Made by a program: the position numbers and the translations under genes
Shown here: positions 8,932 through 16,906 of the stretch, one piece after another
How the letters are laid out: every line of letters begins with the position of its first letter
How positions within the stretch are numbered: position 1 is the first letter of the stretch
From: Dongia deserti
GTDB taxonomy: Bacteria; Pseudomonadota; Alphaproteobacteria; Dongiales; Dongiaceae
Length of the DNA: 64,000 nucleotides
Assembly (NCBI RefSeq): GCF_003574735.1
Contig: NZ_QORW01000003.1
Span: 1 to 64,000 of the forward strand
Direction: 5' to 3'
The notes under the pieces: model-generated
The model's input: only the letters and a program-made list of their open reading frames with translations
What the model was told of the DNA's origin: nothing
The model's database searches: none

Positions 8932-9465
8932 TCATCGGCTCGCTACGTTCGCCAGGCAGGCGCGGTAGAGCTGAGCCGTGGCTGAGTCAAAACAGCAGAA
9001 AATCACACTCCGCGGCCACGGATGGGCCATAAGCCAGTTTCCGACCGTGGTGACGGCCACCTCCGTCGCCTGGACCGGCGGATAACCAAACACGCCAGTG
9101 GAAATCGCCGGAAACGCGACATGCTCTGCCTCGATATCGGCGGCAAGCTCGAGCGACGTGCGATAGCAAGACGTCAGCAGGTCCGCCTCGCCGGATGAGC
9201 CGCCATGCCAGACCGGTCCCACCGCGTGGATGACGTGCCGCGCCTTCAGGCCAAAGCCGGGCGTCAGGACAGCGCCGCCGGTTGGGCAATAGCCGAGGCG
9301 GCGGCACGCCCTCTCGAGCTCCGGTCCAGCTGCGCGATGGATAGCGCCGCACACACCGCCGCCCGGAAGTAGACGCTCATTGGCGGCGTTGACGATCACG
9401 TCCACATCGAGGGCGGTAATATCTCCGACGTGCACGGACATGCGATCGGCGGCGGCTTGCGGCAT
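8932..9465 (-). CDS. Macrodomain protein, probable O-acetyl-ADP-ribose deacetylase
   Basis: A 177-residue protein consisting of one macrodomain. Motifs are VGDITALDVDVIVNAANE, the LLPGGGVCGAIHRAAG ligand loop, ARHVIHAVGPVWHGG, and FPAISTGVFGYPP. This pattern fits the YmdB/MacroD class that binds ADP-ribose and removes O-acetyl or mono-ADP-ribosyl groups. The start at 9465 has a strong AGGAGG site upstream; the longer reading from 9525 adds an unrelated N-terminus. It is divergent from the SRAP gene with about 60 bases between starts. Confidence 0.88.
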   Translation of the reverse strand: MPQAAADRMSVHVGDITALDVDVIVNAANERLLPGGGVCGAIHRAAGPELERACRRLGYCPTGGAVLTPGFGLKARHVIHAVGPVWHGGSSGEADLLTSCYRTSLELAADIEAEHVAFPAISTGVFGYPPVQATEVAVTTVGNWLMAHPWPRSVIFCCFDSATAQLYRACLANVASR

Positions 9466-9524
9466 CGCGACCTCCTTCGCTAAGCATAAGTATATCCCAA
9501 TCCAGTCCAAAGGCCCGAAGAACA

Positions 9525-10196
9525 ATGTGCGGCCGCTACAGTTTCAGCCTTCCGCCCGAAGCGATCCGCGAGCTGTTTCGCGTGGTGACCGTGCTCAACC
9601 TGCAGCCGCGCTACAACATCGCGCCGACGCAGATCGTGCCGGTGATCGGACTGGAGCCGAACGGCGAGCGCGCGCTGAGGATGTTTCGCTGGGGCCTCAT
9701 CCCATACTGGAGCAAGGCGATGCCGAAGAGCGCGCCGCTGATCAACGCGCGATCGGAAGGCATTGCCGACAACAAGATGTTCGGAGACGCGTTCCACAGG
9801 CGCCGGTGCCTGGTGCCGGCCGACGGCTTCTTCGAGTGGAACCAGGACAAGAGCCTCAAGGACAGGACGCCTTGGCGCATCGTCGATCCTGAGCGGCCGG
9901 CCTTCGCGTTCGCGGGCGTGTGGGAAGGTTGGCGCAGTCCGGAGGGCGAGATCGTCCGGAGCTTCGCGATCATCACGACCAACGCCAATGAAAAGCTTGC
10001 GCGGATCCATGAGCGCATGCCGGTCATCCTGAAGCGCGAAGACGAGGATGCCTGGCTCGATCCCAACAACGCTGAGCCCAAACTCAAGTCGCTGCTGGCA
10101 CCATACGATCCAACGAGGACTGAGCTCTATCGGGTCGATATGCGCGTCAACTCGTTCAAGTACGACGATCCCGCATGCCTAGCGAAGGTCGAGTGA
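9525..10196 (+). CDS. SRAP-domain protein (YedK/HMCES family)
   Basis: A 223-residue protein that begins MCGRYSF. After Met removal, Cys2 is the nucleophile that crosslinks to abasic sites in single-stranded DNA. Other active-site residues are visible: Asn75 (LINARSE), Glu104 (PADGFFEW) and His162 (KLARIHERMP). Family role: protection of abasic sites in single-stranded DNA at forks. Length is normal. It is divergent from the macrodomain gene, so the pair may share a promoter region. Confidence 0.93.
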   Translation: MCGRYSFSLPPEAIRELFRVVTVLNLQPRYNIAPTQIVPVIGLEPNGERALRMFRWGLIPYWSKAMPKSAPLINARSEGIADNKMFGDAFHRRRCLVPADGFFEWNQDKSLKDRTPWRIVDPERPAFAFAGVWEGWRSPEGEIVRSFAIITTNANEKLARIHERMPVILKREDEDAWLDPNNAEPKLKSLLAPYDPTRTELYRVDMRVNSFKYDDPACLAKVE

Positions 10197-10230
10197 CCCG
10201 CACAGCTCCATCGAGACCGAAAAGACGGAT

Positions 10231-10596
10231 CTAGCTTCGCACCGGCTCATCGTTGAGCCACTTCACGGCCGCGACGATATCGTTGTAGAAGACCCGATAG
10301 TCGCCTTCCCCGAACGCGAGACGCGCCAGATATGCGAGGCGGCTGTTCGGAACGACGATCGCCCGCTTCAGCTTGATGGCACCCAGCCCTTCATCGAGTT
10401 GGCGTTGGGCCAGGGGCACGTCGACCGGGGGTGGCTCCATTTCCAGGGCGTCGCACAGAACCTTGCCTCTCTCCGCGTCTTGTACCAGGAAGAGCACCTT
10501 TTCCTGACACTCCTGCAGCAAGGCAGCGGTCGGCTCGCCGCGGATGCGCGCCATCACAAGATCGCCGACGAGTTCGACCCACAATTGGCCCTGCAA
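10231..10596 (-). CDS. Small STAS/SpoIIAA-like protein of unknown function
   Basis: I choose a TTG start at 10596, giving 121 residues, because a GGGGAGG ribosome-binding site lies five bases upstream. Longer readings run into the next gene's upstream region. The order of alternating strands and helices (WVELVGDLVMARIRG, VLFLVQDAERGKVLCDAL, AIVVPNSRLAYLARLAFG, YRVFYNDIVAAVKWL) resembles the SpoIIAA-like/STAS proteins common in alphaproteobacteria. No catalytic motif is seen. Function not assigned. Confidence 0.6.
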   Translation of the reverse strand: MQGQLWVELVGDLVMARIRGEPTAALLQECQEKVLFLVQDAERGKVLCDALEMEPPPVDVPLAQRQLDEGLGAIKLKRAIVVPNSRLAYLARLAFGEGDYRVFYNDIVAAVKWLNDEPVRS

Positions 10597-10761
10597 TCTT
10601 GCCTCCCCATGCAGCTGATAGCCGGTCGTCCGGCCCAACCCGGCTGCAGGCGACCACGAGACTGAGCGTAACGCTTCACTGTGGTCTGCGCCATAGAGGA
10701 TTCGAACCGGGTCTACAGTTCGCAACGAGAGCCTGCTAAGGTGCGCGCCACGAGGGGTGAA

Positions 10762-12099
10762 ATGACCATCAACATCATCGATCCGAATGCGCCGGGTCAG
10801 GCGCACGTAGACAGTTATTGGGCTGCAACCGGCGGCGCCGAAATCACCGACGCAACACCTATCGCTGGTGACATGGACGTGGACATCGCCATCATCGGCG
10901 GCGGCTACACGGGCTTATCCACCGCCCTGCATCTGGGGCGCAAGTTCGGCGTGACGTCGCACGTGCTGGAGGCCAACCGTATCGGCTGGGGCTGCAGCGG
11001 GCGCAATGGCGGTTTCGCGACGCTGGGGATCGGTAAGACCAGCATGGCAGGCTGGATCAGGCGCTGGGGCGAAGCGGAGGCGCGGCGCATCTTCGATCAA
11101 TCCGGCGATGCCGTGCGGCTGGTCCGCCGATTGCTGACCGATGAAGGCATCGATGCGGAGGCAACGCCGGACGGCAATCTGGAGCTTGCGCATCTGCCTA
11201 ACCGCATGCGCACATTGGAACACGATCAGCGCATGCTGGAAGCGAAGTTCGGCGTGAAGTCGCGCCTGATCGGCAAGGCGGAGCTGGAACGCAACTACCT
11301 TATCAGCCGCGAGGCGCATGGCGCGCTGCTGTTCGAAACCGGCTTCGCACTGCACGCCATGAAGTACGTGCGCGGTCTCGCACGCGCGGCCCAGCGCGCC
11401 GGCGCCGTGCTGCATGAGTCTTCCCCCGTGCAAGGCTGGGCGCGAGACGGCAAGCGCCATGTGCTGTCGACGCCCGGCGGAAAGGTGCGCGCGAAGCAGG
11501 TCGTGATCGCCGGCAACGGCTACACGGGTGACCGGCTGCATCCGGCGATCGATGGACGCTTGCTGCCGGCGCTCTCCAACATCGTGGTCACGCGGCCGCT
11601 GACCGAAACGGAGCGCAAGGCGCTCAACTGGTCGACCACGCTGCCGATCAGCGATACGCGCAATCTGCTGTTCTATTACCGCCAGCTGCCGGATCATCGC
11701 ATCCTGTTCGGCGCACGCGGCGGCATCGAAGATACGGCCGCGAGCCGGATCGCACACAAACGCTGGCTGTTGGGCCGCCTGACCGACATGTTCCCGATCC
11801 TCAAGGACATCGAGACGACGCATTTCTGGAGCGGCTGGGTGTGCGTGCCGTTCGACAAGTCACCGCACGTCAATTCGATCGAAGACGGCACAGTGCACTA
11901 CGCGCTCGGCTATGTGGGTACCGGCGTCGCGCTAGCCACGTATTGCGGCCTCCTGCTAACCCATCGGCTGGCCGGGGACACCAGCTTGAAGCCGTCTCCG
12001 TTGCTGGCGCGACCGCTGCCGCGCTTTCCGTTCCCAGCTCTGCGTCGCACCTACCAGCGCGCGATGTATGCGTATTTCGGGCTGCAGGATCGGTACTGA
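10762..12099 (+). CDS. FAD-dependent amine oxidoreductase (DAO / PuuB-like)
   Basis: A 445-residue flavoprotein. The dinucleotide-binding site is IAIIGGGYTGLSTALHL near residues 38-54, followed by the RIGWGCSGRNGGF FAD loop and a C-terminal YVGTGVALATYCG segment. This is the pattern of the DAO family of gamma-glutamylputrescine oxidase-like enzymes, which oxidise secondary or primary amines with O2. The start at 10762 follows a GAGGGGTGA site; an upstream in-frame start adds 27 residues outside the family. A DMT exporter begins four bases after its stop. Substrate unknown. Confidence 0.85.
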   Translation: MTINIIDPNAPGQAHVDSYWAATGGAEITDATPIAGDMDVDIAIIGGGYTGLSTALHLGRKFGVTSHVLEANRIGWGCSGRNGGFATLGIGKTSMAGWIRRWGEAEARRIFDQSGDAVRLVRRLLTDEGIDAEATPDGNLELAHLPNRMRTLEHDQRMLEAKFGVKSRLIGKAELERNYLISREAHGALLFETGFALHAMKYVRGLARAAQRAGAVLHESSPVQGWARDGKRHVLSTPGGKVRAKQVVIAGNGYTGDRLHPAIDGRLLPALSNIVVTRPLTETERKALNWSTTLPISDTRNLLFYYRQLPDHRILFGARGGIEDTAASRIAHKRWLLGRLTDMFPILKDIETTHFWSGWVCVPFDKSPHVNSIEDGTVHYALGYVGTGVALATYCGLLLTHRLAGDTSLKPSPLLARPLPRFPFPALRRTYQRAMYAYFGLQDRY

Positions 12100-12102
12100 C
12101 CC

Positions 12103-13050
12103 ATGGCGGAAGGCGCGCTGGAGCCCCTGACAGCTGCGCCCACGCCGCCGCGTTTGCGCCGCCTGGTGCTCGGGCCTCTGGCGCTGCTCGCCATGGGAGC
12201 AATCTGGGGCCTCGGCTTCGCACTCGCCAAGCTCGCAGGCGAAAACGGCGCGCATCCGATCGGGCTCGTGCTGTGGGAGACGATCGGCAGCGGTTCGCTG
12301 CTGCTGACAGTCTGCATCCTGCTTGGCCGCTTTCCGCGGAGGCAATGGAGCTATCTGCGCTACTACCTGATCAACGGTCTGTTGGGGTTCACCATTCCAG
12401 GGCCGCTGCTGTTCTGGGTGGCACCACATCTACCGGTCGCGGTACTCACCCTGATGATCCCCATGGCGCCGCTGCTGACCTATGTGCTGATTCTGTTCTT
12501 GCGCACGGAGCGGTTCGATATCTGGCGGGCCCTCGGCGTGTTGATGGGGTTCGTCGGCGTCGGCCTCATCGTGCTGCCGGAGGGCAGCCTGCCGGAGCCG
12601 GGCTTGATCGGCTGGGTGCTGCTGGGATTGGCAGCCTCGTGCTTCTATGCGCTGCAGAATCTCTATATCGCGCTGCGCTCGCCGCCCGATGCCGACGTGC
12701 TGACGCAGACCACCGGCATGCTGATGCTGGGCGGGTTGGCCGCCATTCCACTGGCGGCCGGCGTCGATGGCTTCCTACTGCCCGTCTTTCCCATGACTGT
12801 TGCGGTCAAGGCAGCCTCGGCCATGCTGCTGATCAACGCCGCGATGATGTTGATCTTCGTCTGGGTGGTGCGGGCGATCGGGCCGGTCTTCGCCTCGCAA
12901 ACGGCCAATGTGATCGTGCTCGCCGGCGTGTTCTGGGGCTGGGTGATCTTCGACGAAATTCTCAGTCCATGGGTCTGGGGCGCCATCCTCGCCATGGCGG
13001 CGGGCGTGGCGCTGGTGACCTTGCGCCACACCACACCAGCCGGAAAATAG
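12103..13050 (+). CDS. EamA-family (DMT superfamily) permease
   Basis: A 315-residue inner-membrane protein with about ten hydrophobic segments arranged as two EamA repeats. The first repeat starts at LAMGAIWGLGFALAKLAG and the second at GWVLLGLAASCFYALQNLY. Members export amino acids, amines or nucleotides. Its start lies four bases after the flavin oxidase stop, so the two are co-transcribed and may handle the same compound (inference). It ends two bases before the stop of the convergent hupE. Confidence 0.87.
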   Translation: MAEGALEPLTAAPTPPRLRRLVLGPLALLAMGAIWGLGFALAKLAGENGAHPIGLVLWETIGSGSLLLTVCILLGRFPRRQWSYLRYYLINGLLGFTIPGPLLFWVAPHLPVAVLTLMIPMAPLLTYVLILFLRTERFDIWRALGVLMGFVGVGLIVLPEGSLPEPGLIGWVLLGLAASCFYALQNLYIALRSPPDADVLTQTTGMLMLGGLAAIPLAAGVDGFLLPVFPMTVAVKAASAMLLINAAMMLIFVWVVRAIGPVFASQTANVIVLAGVFWGWVIFDEILSPWVWGAILAMAAGVALVTLRHTTPAGK

Positions 13051-13051
13051 C

Positions 13052-13645
13052 CTACGCGCCGAGCAGCAATCCGCCGCCGACAGCCCCCATCGCCGCGCCG
13101 GCGAAGCGGAATGGCATTTTCGTCGCATGGCGATGCACCACGCACGCGATGGCGAAACCGGCCGCATGCAGCAGCGCCGTCGCGGCGACGAAGCCGGCGC
13201 CGTAAGCGGCCGGATGCGCAAAGCCCGGCAGCTCCGTGCCATGGGCAAAGCCGTGGAACACGGCAAAGGCGCCGACCAATCCCATGGCCAAGCCAAGCGA
13301 CATGCGCGCGCTGAACGCGATCAGGCCGCCGATCACGAGGACAGAGCCCGCGATCCCGAACTCGACCATCGGCAAAGCCGCGCCCGAGAGCGCCAGGGCC
13401 GCGCCACCGATCATGACCGCGACAAAAGCCGCTGGCACCAGCCAGCCCGCGCGCCTGCCGAGTTGCGCCGCCCACACACCAATACCGAGCATGGCCAGCA
13501 TGTGATCGAGGCCCATCAGCGGATGGGCGAAGCCGGCCACTAGACCGTTGCCGTGCGCGCCGATGCCGGTATGCGCCAAGGCCGGGGCGGCAGACGCAGC
13601 GCCCATGATTGCGGCAAAAGCCACGATACGTGTCAGTCCATTCAT
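13052..13645 (-). CDS. hupE: HupE/UreJ family metal permease, probably for cobalt
   Basis: A 197-residue protein with a cleavable-looking N-terminus (MNGLTRIVAFAAIMGAASAAPALA) followed by about six membrane segments. The two family signatures are present: HPLMGLDHMLAMLGIG and FHGFAHGTELPG. HupE/UreJ proteins take up nickel or cobalt. The cobalamin cluster and the CbtAB genes just downstream point to cobalt here. The start at 13645 gives the signal peptide; an upstream in-frame GTG or ATG would bury it. Confidence 0.85.
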   Translation of the reverse strand: MNGLTRIVAFAAIMGAASAAPALAHTGIGAHGNGLVAGFAHPLMGLDHMLAMLGIGVWAAQLGRRAGWLVPAAFVAVMIGGAALALSGAALPMVEFGIAGSVLVIGGLIAFSARMSLGLAMGLVGAFAVFHGFAHGTELPGFAHPAAYGAGFVAATALLHAAGFAIACVVHRHATKMPFRFAGAAMGAVGGGLLLGA

Positions 13646-13728
13646 GATCCCTGCATCCCTCTCTAGAACTTTCATTGCCTGATCCGCCCTTGTTATACCA
13701 GGGCAACCCTCGCGGCCCAAGGATCGCC

Positions 13729-14304
13729 ATGCTCCATCTGCCCCATCGCACCGTTCTCATCCTCATCGACCTGCAGCGTGCGATCGACGACCCGCGCTGG
13801 GCCAAGCATGGGCCGCGCAACAATCCCGGCGCCGAGGCGGCGGCAGCCGCGCTGCTCGGCCGTTGGCGTCGACTGGGCTGGCCGATCATCCACGTCCGCC
13901 ACGATTCGACGGAGCCGGACTCGACCTACAGGCCCGGCACTCCTGGCCATCTCTTCAAAGCTGAAGTTGCGCCGGTCGCAAGCGAGACGGTTATCGCCAA
14001 GCAGGTAAACAGCGCCTTCATCGGCACCGACCTCGATCGCCATCTCCGCGACATCAGCGCGCCGGCTCTGGTAATGCTCGGCGTCATTACCAACAACTCG
14101 TTCGAAGCCACAGTCAGAAACGGGGGCAATCTCGGGCATGCGGTCTTTGTGCCCGAGGATGCGTGCTTCACCTATGCAAAGCTCGATTTGCGCGGGCGAG
14201 TGTGGGCGGCGGAGGATGTTCATGCGCTCTCGCTCGCCAACTTGCATGGCGAATATGCAACCGTCACCAGCAGCACCGACATCTTGTCGGCGGTGCCGCA
14301 CTAG
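13729..14304 (+). CDS. Isochorismatase-like hydrolase family protein lacking the catalytic Cys
   Basis: A 191-residue protein with the isochorismatase/nicotinamidase fold. Asp14 (LILIDLQ) and Lys91 (IAKQVNSAF) match two members of the Asp-Lys-Cys triad. At the nucleophile position the motif reads GVITNNSFEATVR, so the Cys is Ser124. True isochorismatases also lack the Cys, so this may be that chemistry rather than amide hydrolysis. It is divergent from hupE and its stop overlaps that of convergent cbtA by four bases. Substrate unknown. Confidence 0.75.
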   Translation: MLHLPHRTVLILIDLQRAIDDPRWAKHGPRNNPGAEAAAAALLGRWRRLGWPIIHVRHDSTEPDSTYRPGTPGHLFKAEVAPVASETVIAKQVNSAFIGTDLDRHLRDISAPALVMLGVITNNSFEATVRNGGNLGHAVFVPEDACFTYAKLDLRGRVWAAEDVHALSLANLHGEYATVTSSTDILSAVPH

Positions 14305-15005
14305 GCGGCGACACCCGTCTCGTTCGCGTAGCGCTTGAAGAAGGCGCCGGTGAGGAGGCCCAGCACCAGCCAGAACACCAGGCTGGAGGCGATCGCGACC
14401 AGGATGAACTTGTGCTCGAGCTCGGCCGGAGCGAGGCCGCCCGGCACCTCCGGCTGCGGCGCGCCGATGATGTGAGGCAGCGCGATCAGCATCACGGCAG
14501 CCGCATAGCCATAGACGTTGCGCAGCCGCGCCGCGGCGAACAGGCCACCTGCCGTTGCGACCACAGTGCCGATCCACCACAGCTGGCGATCGAGCAACGG
14601 CGCCGCCTCGGTGCCGGGCAGTTCCGGCGGCAGGCCGATCGACGGCGCCAGCGTGAAGCTGGCGAAGCCGGCCAAGCCCCACAGCAATCCGCGGCGCCAG
14701 TCCGCGCCCTTGCCGAGGAAAACGATCGCGGCGGTCAGCAGGAAAGCAAAGCCCACGCCGGTGATGATCTGCGCGCCGAGGCTATAGGCATTGCGCTCCC
14801 ACCCGTCGGCCGGGGCCCATGCTTCTGCTTCGTGCTGATGATCATGCCCGTCGGCCGCGATGGTCGATTCAGCCGCGCCTTCATACACCTCGGCCTGGAG
14901 GATGAGCGGCGTGGTGCCGATCATGTGCAGGCCCCAGCCGACCAGACCGGCGCTGATGCCGGCAAGCAAAGCGACTGTCAGAAAGATCCGGAGATAACCG
15001 AACAT
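14301..15005 (-). CDS. cbtA: CbtA cobalt transporter subunit
   Basis: A 234-residue membrane protein with about six hydrophobic segments. It starts MFGYLRIFLTVALLAG, typical of CbtA. The first periplasmic loop contains a His-rich stretch, DGHDHQHEAEAW, suited to binding cobalt. CbtA works with CbtB, whose gene is 79 bases upstream in the same direction. The start at 15005 excludes a 50-residue upstream extension that does not look like a membrane protein. Confidence 0.85.
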   Translation of the reverse strand: MFGYLRIFLTVALLAGISAGLVGWGLHMIGTTPLILQAEVYEGAAESTIAADGHDHQHEAEAWAPADGWERNAYSLGAQIITGVGFAFLLTAAIVFLGKGADWRRGLLWGLAGFASFTLAPSIGLPPELPGTEAAPLLDRQLWWIGTVVATAGGLFAAARLRNVYGYAAAVMLIALPHIIGAPQPEVPGGLAPAELEHKFILVAIASSLVFWLVLGLLTGAFFKRYANETGVAA

Positions 15006-15084
15006 GGCAGAATCACGGCCGATCAGGCCGCCCCTTCGCTTGAATGCCGAAATACGAAGCCCGGACGGAGGCCGGGCGGCTGCC

Positions 15085-15273
15085 TTAATGGCAGGGGAAG
15101 TTGTTGGCGTGACGGGCGTCGTGCGCCGCGTTGTGCAACACATCCGCGCCGGCAAAGCCGATGCCGTAGGTGAACACGGCGCCGAACACGGCCACGATCA
15201 TGGCGGCCGCCAATGCCGCGGTGCGGCTGTTCAGCTTGGCTTGGGTTTGAGTAGCGGTGCGAATCTGCGACAT
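15085..15273 (-). CDS. cbtB: CbtB cobalt transporter subunit
   Basis: A 62-residue protein with one membrane segment (AALAAAMIVAVFGAVFTYGI) and the signature C-terminal histidine tail HNAAHDARHANNFPCH. The ATG at 15273 has a GGGGA site upstream; an ATG at 15285 would add four residues. CbtA and CbtB together form a B12-linked cobalt uptake system. I looked for a cobalamin riboswitch in 15274-15399 and found none of its boxes. Confidence 0.85.
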   Translation of the reverse strand: MSQIRTATQTQAKLNSRTAALAAAMIVAVFGAVFTYGIGFAGADVLHNAAHDARHANNFPCH

Positions 15274-15399
15274 GTCGATCCCCATCTGCCGCGCCTGCCC
15301 ACCGGAACGGGACGCCTGACGCGCGGATTGTCCTTCGAGTGCTAAAGTGCCCGATTTCCGTTGCCCTGGCAAGACTTAGCGCCTGCCGGGGATGCGGAC

Positions 15400-16731
15400 T
15401 CAGGCCTCATCGATAAGGTGCAGGAACGATCCGAAGACACTGCCCTGCCGGCGACCTTGGCTCCCCAGATTGCGACAGGCTGCATCCTCCACCGCGAACA
15501 GCGAATCGCCAGGCCCTTCCGAAGCCACGGTCGCGTAGTGGAACTCGTGCCCCTTGAAGGCCTGTCGGGCCGCGCCCAGCGGGCCGTCGGCCAGCAGCGT
15601 GCCCTGGCGATAGCCGAGATGCAGCTTGCGCTCGGCAAAGGACGTGACGACGGGCAGCAGGCCGGCCATCGCGTGGCGCTCGCCTTGAGCATCGATGAGC
15701 CCTTCGCCCAGGGTCATGTAACCGCCGCATTCGCCATAGATCGTCGTTCCTTTGCGCGCGGCATTTCTTAGGCCGTTCATGAAGGTGTGGTTGGCTGCCA
15801 GCTTGCCCGCATGCAGCTCGGGGTAGCCGCCCGGAAGAAAGACCGCATCCGCAGCGCGATCGGGCGCCTGGTCAGCCAGCGGCGAGAACCTCTTGATCTC
15901 GGCGCCTGCCGCCCGCCAGCCGAGCAACGTCGCCGCATAGGAGAATCCAAACGCCACATCATCGGCGACGGCAATGCGCTGGCCGAGTGGCGGAACAATC
16001 GGCGCCGGCGCGACTTCAGCGATGGCCGGTTCCGCTGCGAGCGCCCGGAGCGCCGATAGATCGAGATGCGCCGCAACGTGCGCGCTCAGCCCGTCCAGAT
16101 AGTGATCGAACGCCTCATGCTCGCGCGCCTGTACCAGACCGAGATGCCGGCTCGGCAGCGCGATGTCGTCGAAGGCCGGCAGGTAGCCGAGCACCGGCAG
16201 ATCGGCGCGCACGGCCGCTTGTGCAAGCATCGCGCGATGACGCTCACCGCCAACTTCGTTGAAGATGACGCCCGCGACGCGGACATCCGGATGATGGCGC
16301 GTCATCCCTTGCAGCAAAGCCGCGGCGGTCGAGCCGATTCCTTTGGCGCGCAGCACCAGCACGACCGGCAGCTTCGTGAGCGCTGCGATCTCCGCAGTCG
16401 AGCCCGGCGCGAGCGCAGCATCGCTGGGTGCGCCATCGAACAGGCCCATTACGCCTTCGACAACCAACAGCTCCGCATCGCGCGCTGCTTGCCACACCAA
16501 TCGCGCCAGCGTCGCGGAGCGCATCGCCCAGCCATCGAGATTGAAGCAAGGCAGCCCCGTCGCGCGCGCATGGAACTGCGGATCGATGTAGTCCGGCCCC
16601 ACCTTGCACGAGGTGACCGCGATGCCGCTCCGCTTCAGCAACGCAAGCAACGCCAGAGTCACCGTGGTCTTGCCGCTGCCGGAGGATGATGCGGCGATAA
16701 TCAGGCCTTTGGCGGAGCGAGTGGCGTCCAT
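15400..16731 (-). CDS. cobB: Cobyrinate a,c-diamide synthase (CobB/CbiA)
   Basis: A 443-residue amidotransferase that amidates the a and c side chains of the corrin ring with glutamine and ATP. The N-terminal P-loop is ASSSGSGKTT. KVGPDYIDPQFH, FNLDGWAM and VEGVMGLFDG follow. The C-terminal class I glutaminase domain has FLPGGYPEL, the nucleophile Cys in YGECGGYMTLG, and a final SFLHLI segment. The ATG at 16731 is preferred over the adjacent TTG. It lies between cobA and cbtB in one minus-strand run. Confidence 0.94.
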   Translation of the reverse strand: MDATRSAKGLIIAASSSGSGKTTVTLALLALLKRSGIAVTSCKVGPDYIDPQFHARATGLPCFNLDGWAMRSATLARLVWQAARDAELLVVEGVMGLFDGAPSDAALAPGSTAEIAALTKLPVVLVLRAKGIGSTAAALLQGMTRHHPDVRVAGVIFNEVGGERHRAMLAQAAVRADLPVLGYLPAFDDIALPSRHLGLVQAREHEAFDHYLDGLSAHVAAHLDLSALRALAAEPAIAEVAPAPIVPPLGQRIAVADDVAFGFSYAATLLGWRAAGAEIKRFSPLADQAPDRAADAVFLPGGYPELHAGKLAANHTFMNGLRNAARKGTTIYGECGGYMTLGEGLIDAQGERHAMAGLLPVVTSFAERKLHLGYRQGTLLADGPLGAARQAFKGHEFHYATVASEGPGDSLFAVEDAACRNLGSQGRRQGSVFGSFLHLIDEA

Positions 16732-16743
16732 CAACGCAGCACA

Positions 16744-16859
16744 TCACTCCCTCCCCCAAGTTGGGGGAGGGTTGGGGTGGGGGTTGTTCTCTCAAGCGAA
16801 GGCTGAGCCGAGCGGAAGCAGCGCCCCCACCCTATCCCTCCCCCGGCTCGGGGGAGGGA
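16744..16859. repeat. Pair of CCCTCCCCC palindromes, family R2
   Basis: Two hairpins stand in the cobA-cobB gap. One, around 16749-16771, is CCCTCCCCCAA followed by TTGGGGGAGGG. The other, around 16836-16858, is CCCTCCCCCGG-CTC-GGGGGAGGG. They flank a spacer whose ends, GGGTGGGGG-like and CCCCCACCC, also pair, so the whole can fold as one long stem. It lies between two genes of the same run and could terminate or stabilise transcripts. A related core is inside cobN. Confidence 0.75.
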
Positions 16860-16906
16860 ACGAGCGCAGATGGCGGTAGCAGAGATCGCACGATGAGGCA
16901 CGCTCG

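Noticed and set aside
10690-10705. GGATTCGAACC resembles the T-loop of a tRNA on the minus strand
   Set aside because: Only two base pairs of a T-stem form, and no acceptor, D or anticodon stem fits within 80 bases.
11841-13205. 454-residue frame overlapping the flavin oxidase end and the EamA gene
   Set aside because: Arg/Ala-rich with no domain; the EamA frame shows regular membrane segments.
12566-13889. Minus-strand frame of 408 residues across EamA, hupE and the isochorismatase-like gene
   Set aside because: It crosses three well-supported genes and has no coherent fold.
15274-15399. Possible cobalamin riboswitch before cbtB
   Set aside because: None of the conserved boxes seen at 36028-36205 is present and the gap is too short.
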